In this document: positions 13,044-27,000 of the stretch, piece after piece
Numbering within the stretch: position 1 is the first letter of the stretch
Layout: each line of letters begins with the position of its first letter
Made by a program: the position numbers and the translations under genes
Notes under the pieces: model-generated
Told to the model about the DNA's origin: nothing
Databases searched by the model: none
What the model saw: the letters and a program-made list of their open reading frames with translations, nothing else
DNA from: Hypsibius dujardini
Taxonomy: Eukaryota > Tardigrada > Eutardigrada > Parachela > Hypsibiidae
DNA length: 64,000 bases
Assembly: GCA_001579985.1 (NCBI GenBank)
Contig: LRSR01010243.1
Coordinates: 1 to 64,000 of the forward strand
Reading direction: 5' to 3'

Positions 13044-16000
13044 CAATTCCTGGAAAAGATGAGAAATAGTATTAGGGGAACACGCACCCAGATTTTTTTT
13101 CATCGGATGTTAAACAATTAAGTAAATTAACCATAACTTAGGAGTGGGAATTTTGAGCGTGCGGAAGTGCGCATTGCACTGCCGATAATAATGCGGGTGC
13201 ATGTACTGGTGTGTGTGTACGACAGGGCGCAACAGGCAAATTTCGAATTCAACTCTTGAAACCGTTGGTTAAACTAATAATATTTCGCTCTATTATTTTT
13301 GCTGTTTCCTTTGTGCATTGAAGATGGGAATTGGTGGATTTCAGCTGAAGGTGTCAGTTATATATTTTTGACAGTTGCTGTCTCTTATCGATGAGCAAGC
13401 AAGCATCCGACTGATTGGTTGATTGAATACGTTATAAAGTGATTCCTTTCTTTCCTTCCTATACTTCAGTTGGGATATTGATTTGAGTCCCGAATTCGGA
13501 CCGATGACTTTTGGCCATCCCGCTTGACTGGTGCATGATTATTATAATTGTGGACAAGGCTTGACATAGTAATAATTTGGGAGAAGAGAGTTGAAGCAGA
13601 TCGTTGCAGAATTGCCATCATGGCATTGTTAAGTGAGCGTTAAATGGGAACAAAAATCAAACGCACTTATTAAATTGCGGTGTTGCGTTTGCAGGAAGGA
13701 AGTGATCATTCTCATCAACCACTCATCCCCATGAGATACAAAAGTTTTGCTCTTTTGGCGGTCTTGAATTGATTGATTGGCTGGTGGATTAACTATCAGC
13801 AAGTTGAAGGAAAGAAGCTCGGCTGCCGAATTGTTAGCTAGGGTAGGTTGGAAAGTTTTTAATTTATCATCCTGATAGACTTATTAAGTTGCGACATGTT
13901 GCCGCCATCGGATCGGAGAGTATGTGGAGTGTGCTGGTTCTTCTTCTTTCTTCATGACTAGCTTTTTCCTGACCGCTTGCTCCTCTAATCAATTAATTAT
14001 ATCCATATTGTTTTACACTTCATTTCACTTTTACAGACTCGCCTTCTATTCTGACATTACCGAAAGAAAGCAGCTAGAAATGCAAGTACCAGTACGTTAA
14101 TGAGTGTACAGTAGTATTATTTCTTCCTGCCCCTTTCAAGAGTTTTGATGTGAAAGATGTGAATGTGAACCGGCTCCGATCACCAGCACCAACACATCAC
14201 ATTACGGAACGGCGGCGGCGACCACGACGACGACGGTCATAATCGCTCTCTGCTTCCTTTAAAGCAAGGCGAGGCGAGTCTGCGCGAGAGACAATTTTGA
14301 AGCTTGTACTTAAAAAGGCCGGTAGCAAAGGTAGGTAGGCGCCGGCTTGTAAGTACTTGCTCACCTCACCTCAGTCAAGTCAGTTGCGGAATAATAATGC
14401 CGCTAGTGGCGCGGCATTCGAATTGACTGTACATTACTTGGTACTCGTACTACTAGTTGCTAGTGTGTACAGACTACAGACTTGTCTTTTCGACCTTGCA
14501 GAGCAGCAACGGAAACATGCCACGTTGTACGCGACGACGAGGCCTTTCTTTGACGACGACCATCAGCGCTGCTGCTTCTGCAATCGCTTTTTCTTTCTGT
14601 CCTTCCCTTGGCGACGACCCTCTAAATCTTTGAATATGTGGTGGTTTGCTGACGACGACGACGACGACTGTGGTGATTTACGTGGAAGGAAAGATGTACA
14701 TTTGCCTCGGTCGCCCATTTGCATTAACAGGTACTTGGCTATTATCAGCTATTTGCCTTCTATTTTCGGCTCAGACATTTTCCCATTTGCTCCGGAAATA
14801 GTGAAGCACGCAATTCCTTCCTTCCGGTAACTAGATTGGATTGGACTAGTCTAGACCTTGTCTTGCATTGTCTATATCAAATTATAATCAGCTGATATCT
14901 TTTTTCGTACTTGTTCTAGTACCTTTCTTTTCTTTCATTTTTGCAGTGATAGGAAGAAAGAAAGGACCCTGGGAGGGCGTAGGTGTCATTGCAGATAATC
15001 TGCTAGCCTGTCATTTCCGCCCTTATCCACACACCGACAACGACGACAGCGTCTGCATTTCTCGGCAATGGACAACTTTTATTGGAGGAGGGAGGAGCTA
15101 TTGGTTGGACGTGCTTTTTTGATTCTGCTATGCTACACGTCTTCCTCAAGGCCTTTGTCTGCACTGCCTGCATCCACCCATCATCCTGGTGCATGACTTG
15201 CCTATTAAGGATGTCTGGATGTGCTACTTGCCGGAAAGGGGAAATAATTTCTTTGGTTCTGTTTGAGTGGCAAAGATTTGATATACTTGCGACTCAGCAG
15301 GGACCGAAGGTATTTTTATTCCTTTCCTTCGCCCATCAGTCATATCGCCACATCGCCATCGGGTTTCCCATCTTTTTATGAGGTCGTTTAATCTGTCGGC
15401 AAACCTGTGCCACGCACTCTAGCTTAAGGTGAGTTTCGAAGATACTCGCGAATTATTTCAGCCTTAATTTGACGTCTCGGAAAGCTGTGCGGGAATAAAG
15501 CCAGCCGGCAGGGCAAGCTGGAAAAAACTGTAGATGCACAGTACTGTACCGATACTCTGTAGCAGTCCTTGAGGTGAGTACAACTGGTAGGACTGCTTTC
15601 GTCGTCTACTCGTCCGCCGAATACAAAGCCAGATGATAAGAGTGCTCTTTGGCCTTGGTCGCACAGACTAACTGACTGACTGACTGACTGCCGGTGGACA
15701 AGTTTTGAGCTTGTTTATGCTCATCATTTTTGCTTTTTTTCCATTTAGAAACGCGTTGAGAAATAATCCACGTACATCCACTGTATTGTACGTGTACAAT
15801 ATATGGGCGTTGAGAGTAATTACGTATTCGTTGTGTGCCCATTCGCATGGTTGGATCGCTGGCTCGTTCTTATTTGTTAGCAGTGACAGACAACCTTCCT
15901 CTCCACATTTCATCTTTACAGGCAGGCACGTGTGATATAATCACTGCTTAAGTGTTTCTTCCACAAAACAACAAACACAATATCTTTCTATGAGCAAAAA

Positions 16001-16083
16001 GCCCATGCAAAATTCATTGACAGTATAAAACTTGTAAAAGGCTACCCAAGGTTGGAGATTGATTTCCCCCTAAAGAAGAAAAC
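13044..16083. other. Intergenic, RFK upstream region
   Basis: A 3-kb stretch with no recognised gene. It should hold the RFK promoter. Near 13168 lies TGCGCATTGCACTGCC, a 16-mer that recurs in the ADCK5/DPAGT1 promoter at 35604. Around 14200-14660 there are CGACGA/GGCGGC-rich tracts that open long frames on the plus strand (14357-14830), but these lack splice logic or domains. Confidence 0.5.
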
Positions 16084-19000
16084 TTAGTCCATCGTGTCAG
16101 CGGTCTCCTCAACAAGAAAATCTCCTTGGGTGTCGGAGAATTGCCATAGCCAGGGCTGAAGAATGGCCACGAAGGACACTTGATAAAGGCAGGCGAGCAT
16201 CATTCCTATTCCGACGGCCAACACTATCTAAGGACGAATAAATGGTTTTAACAACCAGGTAGAGTGGCATATTACGTTCATGTCGAGACTTACGACAACG
16301 GAAAAGAGTGTGGAGATAGTCATTGGTCCTTTGGCTTGGATAATGGCCGTTCGCATAACAATCACGGCAGGAAGGACGAAGCAGATGAAAGCACCCATTG
16401 TCGAACCGCTCAAATTGAGAATTGTCTCAACTTATAGGGTGAGAAAAGACAAGACACAAATTAAGCGAATTTACTCACAAATAGTTATTAAGGATATTGT
16501 ACTACCTACTGTCTGGAATGAAGAGACTAGTCACAAGGGTTATCACCACTAATATTACAGTGATAGCTGTGGACTGGAATAAACTCTCTTCTTCCATTTT
16601 GTTGCTGACTATACCGCCCTACAAGCAAAAGCATTCAGCAAACGGAAAAAAAGAAGAGTTTGACAATTTGCAGATTGAGAGCGTAAAAAATGTCTGAGTT
16701 CCTTGTCGGGCATGAAACGCACAACAGGCACTCTTTTGGATGATACTCTGTAGTATCAAGAAAGACCTTCACTCAGACAAACACCATTTGATGTTGCAGG
16801 AATCATCAGCAAGAGTCAGATGACGAAGAAAGAGGCAAGAAAAAAAGTATACCACCTACCGACTTGTTGATTAGTGTTTCCACACTGCGTTGACATGGGA
16901 AGATGCAAAGCGGAAAACTGATGGCTGCAGTGACTGCATAAAGGATTTTGACCACGTCTGACAAGGCCGTGTCCGTCAGGTTGAGCAGAATGTCTCCCTT
17001 GACGCCCGTTCCAGAAAATGCCAGATAACCAAAGAAACCGACCTGAAGAGCGAGATGAGGAAACGCTAGTTTAGTTTGGAAATGCTGGTCAATTTGTCAA
17101 GTAGGAATAGGTAATACAATACCCACACTCCAATACAGCAGAATGCACATCAAAACAGCGTCCGCGATGATGCCCTTCATGCGATGCGGACTCGGCTCCG
17201 ACAAGCTTTCATACATGACAAATACTTGACTGCAATACAAACTATTTTACATTCCCTCCAACCAGCATTTATGAGACGGCCTAACAGCTCACGTCTGACA
17301 GGACAATCCCGTAGCAAATATAGGAAACACCGCAAGGAAGTTCTGAGGAGCCCAAGACTGACTGTCCCTGTACCAAGAATTCGGACCTTGAGGGTTGGCT
17401 AGAGCGTCCAGAAAAACCTAATTGAAAAATGAATATTTGATGTTTATTGGAGGAGACGCTATCAAACAACACAGCTCTTCTAACATTCCATCGAACTACA
17501 ATTAAACAGTCAAAAGAAAAGAAAAGACGATAAACAGTCAAAGAAAGACAGACGATATACCATGAATAGGCTAGCAGAAAGTGAGACAGAAAGGAAAATA
17601 TTTAGGCAAACAGACAGATAAGTAACTAGACAGACGGACTGACAGATAGATAGACACTTGTAGGTAGGTAGACATGAAGGCAAATAGATAGATAGACAGA
17701 CAGAGCAAGGATAGAGCAAGGAAGAAGAACTGTCAGAGAGAACATCCAGCCAGGCAAGAGAAAAATATAGAGGTGTTGATTGACCATGCAGTCTGTACTA
17801 ATACAGTACCTTCAAGGCCAGAAGGATATAAAAGGCGATGGAGAAGGCCGACAGATTGGATAGGTTTGATATTTTGTATACCAGGCTAAGAGGAAGGGCG
17901 ATGAAAATGGCAATCACAGTCAGGGTTAGAGCACGAAGCGTGCCAGATTCCTGCAAAACCAGGCTTCGTTCATTTCAGCAAGGCCAAAGACTAATGGAAG
18001 CTTAACGTTACTGGGACGTTGAGGAGTCTGGATATGACGGGAGGAAGGAGATCCGCCATCGTCACCAGAAATGCCACACACACTCCCAAAAGAAATCCGA
18101 TCGTGCTGCAATGCAAGAGACGAGTCATGGAATGCAATCTTTTGTAAGGTTCCTCGCCGTGAGTCCTAGAAAAAAGGTCACCTACCAAATCTCGACGGCC
18201 AGTTTCGCCCATTTGCCGCATATCATGAGAGCTGAACGATTAACAACCACAAATCATATACAAAAGATCTCATCAATCAAATACGGATGTGTGCATACAG
18301 AGATATTCGTAGCTGAAACAGCGATTGGCGATGGAAGCATCCAAGAGAAGAGTGCAAGATTGACGGGTCAACCAGCCGCCCAAAATAAGCAAAATCGTCC
18401 CCAATAATACGCCCACCTAAACGAAACACTCAGTTAAGAATAAGCATAAAAATAACAAAATTAAAATAACTAACCTTTGCGAAACACCAAGGCATGGCTA
18501 AGATGCTGACCTGAAAATAAACAAAAAAGGCATTAGCATCCACTCGTCCAATCAATTGATCAATCAAGGGATCCAACAAGAGAACAAGCCAAAGATAAAT
18601 CAATCACCAGAATGCTCAACCCACTGCAACAAAGATAAAAATTCCCCCAAGCGAGCATGCGCTTGCGTAAACAAGCAGCCTTCTAAAGACAAGATACTGA
18701 ATTGAGTGAGGACGTCATGACGTCCCCAGTCCGTAACTCAAAGAGAATATAGGACCTATATATACCCTATAAACTAGTATGAGGGAAAGTCTATATTTCG
18801 GCTCACCCTCCATTCGGTCGATAAATCGGCTCACTCATGGTTTCTCTTTGATGGCAGGTGCTTGATTGTTTGATTTTCTGTACTATATCCTAGTATACTA
18901 TAGCACTTCTGGAAATCAAACAATTAAGCAGCTGCCATCAAAGAGAAACCCATGAGTGAGCCGAAATACAGAATTCGCCTCATAATCTTTCTCCGAAACT

Positions 19001-19324
19001 GACGTGAGTAGAAGTGAGTACTACAATATGCTATATCATATCATAAGATAGACCATAGTAGAGTGAAATCGAAATAAATATAGGAGAGTAAAATCAACAC
19101 AATTTTAATTTATTCAAACAATCAAAGAACTATGGCGCAAAACATCTTCTGTCATACAAAATTCACCAATCAAGGAATCAATCCAATAGATTTTCATTGT
19201 CTTGTCACTTACCCCAATAATGCTATTTCCCTGCAATCACAAAAAGCAAACACAATTTAATCTATAACAGATACGTCATCCGACATTTTTGCCCACTGTA
19301 CCATCGTGATGACATTTTGCAGGT
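16084..19324 (-). CDS. SLC38A10-like amino-acid transporter (5' end in gap)
   Basis: A multi-pass transporter of the amino acid/auxin permease fold, closest by eye to SLC38A10 (the human protein moves Gln, Glu and Asp). Thirteen exons join in phase to about 425 residues. Landmarks: NSIIGVSILAMPWCFAK (helix 1 with its unwound segment), LTRQSC, EICTIGFLLGVCVAFLV, FPIFATGLSCQTQVFVMYES (substrate-path Gln), SEPSPHRMK, GFFGYLAFSGTGVKGDILLN, FPLCIFPCQRSVETLI, FIPDIETILNLSGSTMGAFI, then a last helix and a short acidic tail ending DTMD. Human SLC38A10 carries a cytosolic tail of about 700 residues that is absent here. One exon is only 18 nt (19230-19213). The start codon lies upstream of 19324, probably in the run of Ns. 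The gene is head to head with PHB2. Confidence 0.88.
17570..17705. repeat. (ACAG/ATAG)n tract in transporter intron
   Basis: A degenerate GACAGATAGATAGACAG-type tetranucleotide tract sits between two exons of the SLC38A10-like gene. It generates a spurious Cys/Ser/Leu-rich open frame on the minus strand. Confidence 0.85.
18827..18963. repeat. Long near-perfect inverted repeat (hairpin) in intron
   Basis: The left arm 18827-18876 begins CGGCTCACTCATGG, and the right arm 18912-18963 ends CCATGAGTGAGCCG. About 50 bp pair with only a few mismatches and one extra base, around a 35-nt loop that contains the palindrome TAGTATACTA. A shorter extra copy of the outer end (TTTCGGCTCAC) lies just left, near 18797. 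This could be a fold-back MITE or the source of a long hairpin RNA. It lies in the intron between the 12-codon and 6-codon exons of the SLC38A10-like gene. Confidence 0.9.
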
Positions 19325-19386
19325 CTAACGAAGCGGAATGAAAGAAAAAGGATAGAATGCCGTGAGATCTTCCTTTGATGGTCAGG

Positions 19387-19618
19387 NNNNNNNNNNNNNN
19401 NNNNNNNNNNNNNNNNNNNNNNNNNNNNNNNNNNNNNNNNNNNNNNNNNNNNNNNNNNNNNNNNNNNNNNNNNNNNNNNNNNNNNNNNNNNNNNNNNNNN
19501 NNNNNNNNNNNNNNNNNNNNNNNNNNNNNNNNNNNNNNNNNNNNNNNNNNNNNNNNNNNNNNNNNNNNNNNNNNNNNNNNNNNNNNNNNNNNNNNNNNNN
19601 NNNNNNNNNNNNNNNNNN
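19387..19618. other. Assembly gap (run of N)
   Basis: 232 unknown bases lie between the first visible exon of the SLC38A10-like gene and the first visible exon of PHB2. Both start codons and the shared promoter should lie in or beside it. Confidence 0.98.
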
Positions 19619-22059
19619 CAGGAGCTGGAGGATTGGCGTACGGCATTTCCCAGTCCATGTACACAGGTACAGCTTAGGAAGGAGGAAGGAAGAACGGCAG
19701 TCGTTTTGAGAGTTCTCCAACAAGATTTGAGCATTTTTGTGTTGTTGTAGTTGAGGGTGGTCATCGGGCAATCATTTTCAGTCGATTGGGAGGAGTGCAA
19801 AATGAAGTCTATGCAGAAGGATTGCATTTCAGGTTTGTGAAGTAAAGTCTCAAGTCATTTTGTAAGCTAGGGGAAGAGTTGCATCAGGCGGCATCTTTTC
19901 ATTCCCGACGGGATATATCCAAGCCGCTCGTAGATTTGTGACCGTATTTCACGTGATTAGTTCCCTCTTCGGCTTTTGAATTTGCTAACTCAACAGATGT
20001 TTGAAAGTATTGTGCAGATGTTGCCAGGTTTTAGTAATGACTATCATCAATTCATCAATCGAGCGACAGCTATTCAAGCCAAGTGTTAACTCTGCAATCA
20101 ATCAATCAAGGTGTTTAATGAGCTCATGTTTAATCTATTAACCACTTTGTTGATGCAGGATTCCATGGTTCCATTACCCGATTATTTATGATATTCGGTC
20201 TCGTCCTCGTTCCATCTCCTCGCCTACTGGTAGCAAAGGTATTTGCTAGTTTGCGGTTCATGGAATCTTACTCAAACCAAGGGTCTTATTGGCAGATCTG
20301 CAGATGGTCAACATCAGTCTCCGTGTACTGGCTCGCCCAGACTCCATCAACTTACCGACCCTTTACCGTCGATTGGGAACGGACTATGACGAACGAGTAT
20401 TGCCGTCCATCTGCAATGAAGTATTGAAGTCAGTGGTTGCCAAGTTCAATGCTTCCCAGCTTATCACTCAGCGTTCCCAGGTTAGTCAATAAACTCTTTT
20501 GTCTTGTGTCGTTTTTTTTATGATTATTGCTTCTCATCTTTCTTGTGCAGGTTTCCTTGCTGGTTCGCAAGGAGTTGACAGAGCGCGCTAAGGACTTTAA
20601 CATTATCTTGGATGATGTGGCCATCACTGATTTGAGCTTCGGCAAGGAATATACTGCTGCTGTTGAATCGAAACAGGTTTGTCTGCTTCAATCAGATGCT
20701 TTATTAGCACATGTCGGCCCTCTTGTTTCCTGCTATGCTCTCAGAAACTTTAATGTTGGTTGTTGAGCACAAAACTATTTAATGCCGTATGCTCGCGATC
20801 TCAAGATACACTTCTCTGCCCTACCCGTAAATTTGAACCAACCCGGGCCGTGCCTATTCAGTGCCGTTCATCAAATTTGCACTGTAGGGACAAATACAGA
20901 AAAGCACGACTGTAATCAATCAATCGAGCGGAACGAGTAAACTGAACGAAATGAGCCAATCAGAGAAGAGTGAATCAGAATGAACGTTCAATCGAGTGCA
21001 GGGCCATACAGAGGAAGAAGGGGCTTAGATGTCCATTGAGATCGCGAGCATACGGTATATATTTATATTTGATCAATTATTTGTATAAGATGGATAATTT
21101 AAAGTTCTAGTGATTTGATGGTTTTCATTGGTAAGATTCGGAGATTCGGAGACAGCTCATTATTCTCCAGGCCGTATCTACTGTACAAACTGTAGTACCA
21201 TAGTTTGTCATTTCAAATGATATTTGATCTTGCAGTATCCTTCTGAATTTGCTTAACTCCGCTTTTCTATCCGTTAGGTGGCGCAACAAGAAGCCCAAAG
21301 AGCGCAGTTTTTGGTGGAGAAGGCCCGGCAAGAGCGACAGCAGAAGATTGTTCAAGCCGAGGGAGAGGCACAAGCTGCACTTCTTTTGGGTCAGTCCTTC
21401 CTTCTTTCCTTCCAGGCTCAATTTTCATTGAAAGAGCTGTGATGAGAAACCAAAGGCATAATTCCACTTTCAGTGTGGTCTTTCAAACTGATTGAATAGT
21501 CAGGACAGCGTGTGTTTTCTTGGTGTTCACCTTCCACATAGGAGTGCACTGTAAGGCCATACGTAAAGTCAATTGACAGTCCCTATTACGGCAGTCAGGC
21601 AGTTGAAGCACTTTGCCTTGTCTAGCGGCTGTTGGACACTCTTTTTTCCCTTTAGCTCATTGTCCGAATAATATTCAGTGATGTTTTCTTTGGTAATCTG
21701 AGCTCAGCTTGCAAATGGTCAAAAGGTGCAGCCAGTAATTATTATATATGTATTTAATATCGCTTCCTTCTTTGTGGTTGCAGGAGATGCCGTCTCTAAG
21801 AATCCCGGTTACCTCAAGCTTCGAAAGATTCGCGCTGCACAAAACATTGCTCGAACTGTAAGTTTGTCTCTTTGTTGGAGGGAGCCTAGCTTATCCCAGC
21901 CTAGCTTCTCCTCTCCGATTGTCGCATTTTCCTCCTTTTCAGATCTCCCAGAGCCAGAACCGGGCTTACCTGGATTCATCAACGTTGATGCTCAACATCA
22001 CCGATGTCGAGTACGATCAAGGCACTCGTCAAATCCCAGTGGGCAAGGACAAGAAATGA
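19619..22059 (+). CDS. PHB2: Prohibitin-2 (N-terminus in gap)
   Basis: PHB2 forms alternating rings with prohibitin-1 in the mitochondrial inner membrane, scaffolding proteases and respiratory enzymes. Eight visible exons (19619-19666, 19751-19832, 20159-20238, 20296-20480, 20551-20676, 21278-21389, 21784-21857, 21943-22059) follow the human protein almost without gaps. Landmarks: [14 protein letters not shown] (membrane anchor end), [86 protein letters not shown] and the coiled coil ending [23 protein letters not shown] and GSKDLQMVN mark it as PHB2 rather than PHB1. The first 25-30 residues are missing in the Ns. It converges with LZIC, with 223 bp between stop codons. Confidence 0.97.
20785..21055. 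mobile_element. Short TIR element (MITE) in PHB2 intron
   Basis: A 271-bp element is bounded by perfect 20-bp inverted repeats: CCGTATGCTCGCGATCTCAA at 20785-20804 and its complement at 21036-21055. It has no open frame. It lies inside the 0.6-kb intron between PHB2 exons 5 and 6. I could not read a convincing target-site duplication, so the superfamily is undecided. Confidence 0.85.
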
Positions 22060-22282
22060 TCCTAACGAACCAATTAAGGAATGAAGGAAGATGTTCCTCG
22101 CTTGGGTGTGTGTTTTAGACTGGACTTAATAATTGTTTTGTTTGGGTGATTTCTTGTCTTGTCTTATTTCTTGTGCCGTCAAAAGGTTGCTTGCTATCAA
22201 GCGTCTTCACTGCTTTCTTCGGACTTGCTAGGAAAGAAAGACTAGTATATAAACAGAAGATGTTTCAGCTGTCAGGATGGGA

Positions 22283-23439
<1,157 letters not shown>

Positions 23440-24023
23440 AGCGAATAATCAAGAGTTACTAGTATTGTCTGAAGAAATGGTGCTAAGCTGGATTAGCTCA
23501 CGTCAAGAAAAAGCAAGCTGAAGAAACCTGCAAGGTACAACTTTAAATTCGGCGAACGTGGAAATAGCAATAGTGGTACCAAGAGCTGTTGTAATTTTGC
23601 CGTAAACGGTGTCTCTACCTAGGGTAAAACTTGGAAATTCCACTTCCAAATGAATCTTCTAAATTGGAAATTCCAACTTGGACTTGCGCAGTTTCGATAC
23701 ACCCCACTAATATCAGCTCAAAGTGCTCACTCAATCCTCTTCCTTTCATATGGTGCCGTCAGGGCTTGAAAAATGATTGATTTTTGCTTGGGAGCGCACT
23801 AGCGCAATGTTCTGAATCCAACAATGTAAAGTACTAGTACATTTACCGTATGTATGTGATGTTTAACCGGATTCCCGTCCTGGATTTACCTATTGTGCCA
23901 GTATTATACAGTGCACATACACATGAGCGACCAGAGACGATTAAGCGTTAAGCCGTTAGCATATGGGGGTTGATTGGTTGATTGCTTAATGCGCGTTAAG
24001 TATTCTCCGGGGGAGTTGTCAAA
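23440..24023. promoter_or_regulatory. Bidirectional LZIC/TGFBRAP1 promoter region
   Basis: A 584-bp intergenic stretch separates two divergent start codons, so it must carry both promoters. It contains GCGCACTAGCGCAATG near 23793 and AATGCGCGTTAAG near 23988. No TATA box stands out. This is assigned from gene arrangement, not from a proven element. Confidence 0.6.
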
Positions 24024-27000
24024 ATGAGTGTGAGGACGTTCGATGTCGCTGCCGTAATTTCAGCGTTACCTCCCTCAAACGGAAATGATACCCGAGTAAG
24101 AAGAGTTACTAATAACGTTTTGGCTTTCACAAAAATGAGTCTACGTCGTTGTTAGATTGTTTGTGACACTTATGAATCGTGTGCATGCTTATGAATTGTG
24201 TGATTCAAGTGATAAATGCCTGTTTATATTTGCTGGCTGATCGATTGATTGATTTGGTTATGTTTCCCATTTACAGATTGAATGTATGGATTACGCGGCT
24301 GGACACATTTTCCTGGGCACCATTGACGGGTCAGTCTTAAACCTTGATCTTTGTTTCAAGTTGAATTTGCAATTATATAGTAAATAACGGGTTGCAGATT
24401 AATTCACCGTTATGCAGTCCACGTGAGTGTAAGCTTAACTGGACGAAGGCAATATCATCCGCGATTGGTCGCTTCAAAGCGAATAGCATCGGTAAGTACC
24501 AGTAATCTACACTCTACTTCTGACTGGCTGTGCTGACTGGTGATTTCTCATTTTGATCCACTTGTTGTTTGCCGACATGTCTGTTTGTACTCACGTTGAC
24601 TGCCTGTATATCTTTGTCTGAGTTGTCCTTGACTTGTCTGTCTGCTGTTGCGTCTGAAAGCTTCTTTTTGGTAGGAATAGTGAAATTGAATGATTTGCTT
24701 AGAAAAAGGCGATTGTTCGAGTGGAAATGATTGACGCCATGAATCGGGTGTTGTACCTGTGCGACGGTGTTCTCGGGATGTTGGACGGAGCAACTGTGGA
24801 GGTAATCAGAATTAAATGTCCATACGATACATGAGGATAGCTTTCTCTTTCTTAACCTTTTCTTTCTGTCAGATTGTACCGGGCGGTGGAGCCAAAGTCA
24901 AGGGTGTCCTAGCCTTTTCCTTGAACGATCGCATTGATCCGGAGAATCCCTTCATTTCCTTCGAGGTTGGTTAGAAAACAGAGTAATAAAGCAACATTAT
25001 CTCTTGCTTCTTTTCAGGTATGTGTGGTGAGGAAGCGTCAGATTGCGGTGTTTGGTGTGAGTGAATCGCAGTTGACTCTGCTGACGGAGATTGCCTTGCC
25101 GGAGACGCCGTTGGAGATTGTCTACAGCGAACCGTTTGTCTGTTTCGCCTCCTCCAGCGAATACCAAGTCATCAACGTCAAGGAAACCTCTCACGAGATC
25201 CATCACCTCTTTCCCTATCCCGATCTTCCCGTGATCGCTTCCCTTACCGATTCCAACGTAACAAATGCCAAGAAAACCTCTTCCCTCCTTCCTTGTTTAA
25301 CGACTCGGTCTTCTAAATGCATTTTCAATATAGGAACACGAGTTTCTGTTATCTGGACCGGGTGGACTGGGCATGTTTGTTTCAGTATGTTTCTTATACA
25401 TACACTATTTCCTCCCATTTCAGAGGGATGTCCTCACTTTTTCAGGCACAGACACTTGTAGCCCCTCGGCCTCCCATCAACTGGGCCGAGCTCCGCGTCA
25501 TTCGGATGCACTATTCCGCTCCGTACATCCTCGTCTTTAGTCGAGAGGATATTTGGGTCTTCAGTTCAATCAATCAACAGCCCAAGCAGAGCCTTCAGTT
25601 GTTGGGGTGCCGGTCTGTCTGTGGCGCTCTTTTTGAGGCTGGAGCTCATGCGACACCTTTAATGGCAGCCGATTCCAAGGTACAAGCCACTGTTGCATGT
25701 ATTTTTCAACATTTTAATCCGTGAGTACATGCAGGTTTGGGCATTGGAGAATGTCCCTTGGCAAGAACAAGTGGACGGTCTACTGGAAGAGAAGCGTGTC
25801 AATGAAGCCCTCCAAATTGCTCGTTCCTACTCGGATGAAGACACATTACCGCATTTCCGTGGCATCCTTCAACGGGCCGCCCTTGTCCAACTTCACCGGC
25901 AAGAATTACGTCCGGCAAAGGAGTTGCTGTTGGAGAGTGAGTGTTCGCCCAGTTTTGTCCTCGCATTTTGCCCGGATCTCCTCCCTTCAGCGGATATTTT
26001 GACTACTTCACCCTTCTTTATTCCCATTTTCAACCCTCACGATCCGGCCGCGATGAATGAACGGAATGCTTTTCTTATTGCTTATCTCGAAGAGTATCGC
26101 CGGTCATCCACCGATTTTACTGAGGTATTTATGGCTGTTGGTGTGATTTGAACCTTGTTTGTCAGTTCCTTGTTGGTCCTTCCTTTGCCTGTATCGCCTT
26201 GATTGTGTTGCCTATTCTCTCCTCTCCTCATGCCTCAGTTGATATGATGTCAAGTCGGTTTTTCTTCCAGGAAATGAACTGGATCCTACTGAAGCTATTT
26301 TCGCTCTCGGAGCAGAATGAGGGGAGCATTCTGCCCTTTATCAAGTCCTTCAGGAACATTTTGCCGTATGAGGAGACAGTTCATCTACTTAGTGAGAGGA
26401 GATATCTTGTTGCTTTGGCCTTCTTCCAAGTCCGGATGTGTCATCTGGAGAAGGCGCTGACTTTAATGAAGGACCTGGTGGACAATCCTCCAGCAGATCT
26501 CCCCGCAAGAGAAGTTGGCGTAGTTACAGTCTCAACTATCGTAGATGTTTTGAAAAGGTAAGGCTAGTAAGATTGTCAGCATTTCTCCTTGCAGTAATAT
26601 GTATGCTTTGGGATTGTCTTAGTGTGGAGCAAGAGAAGCTACTCTTGCAGACACTGCCGTGGCTTTTGAAAAAAGATCAGTCAGCAGGATTGCAAGTGCT
26701 CAAGCACATGTCCTCAAATGGAAACTCTTCCGACGTTCGTACACTGTTGGAGGGGTTTCCCAACGTTCATCGTCAGTACCTGGAATTTCTCATTTTCGAC
26801 AAAGAGATTCAGGTTTGTCGGCTCCAATTGCCTTTCTCTTTTGTTAGCTGCTGATGATCCTTTTTTCTATGTTTAGAAAGAGCAACTGTATCAGGAATTG
26901 GCCGTCAGCTATCTCACTAATCTGTCAGAGCTGCCTAGTTGCAGGCCTGATGCCATCTTCAATGCCTTTGAGATGCGGACGAACTTACAGACAGTCTTAC

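Noticed and set aside
14357-14830. 157-residue plus-strand frame
   Set aside because: It runs through CGACGA-type simple repeats, has no motif, no splice sites and no homologous feel; probably chance.
19621-19664. Minus-strand start [15 protein letters not shown] as N-terminus of the transporter
   Set aside because: The same bases on the plus strand encode [14 protein letters not shown] of PHB2, with a correct donor and conserved sequence, so the minus reading is a shadow.
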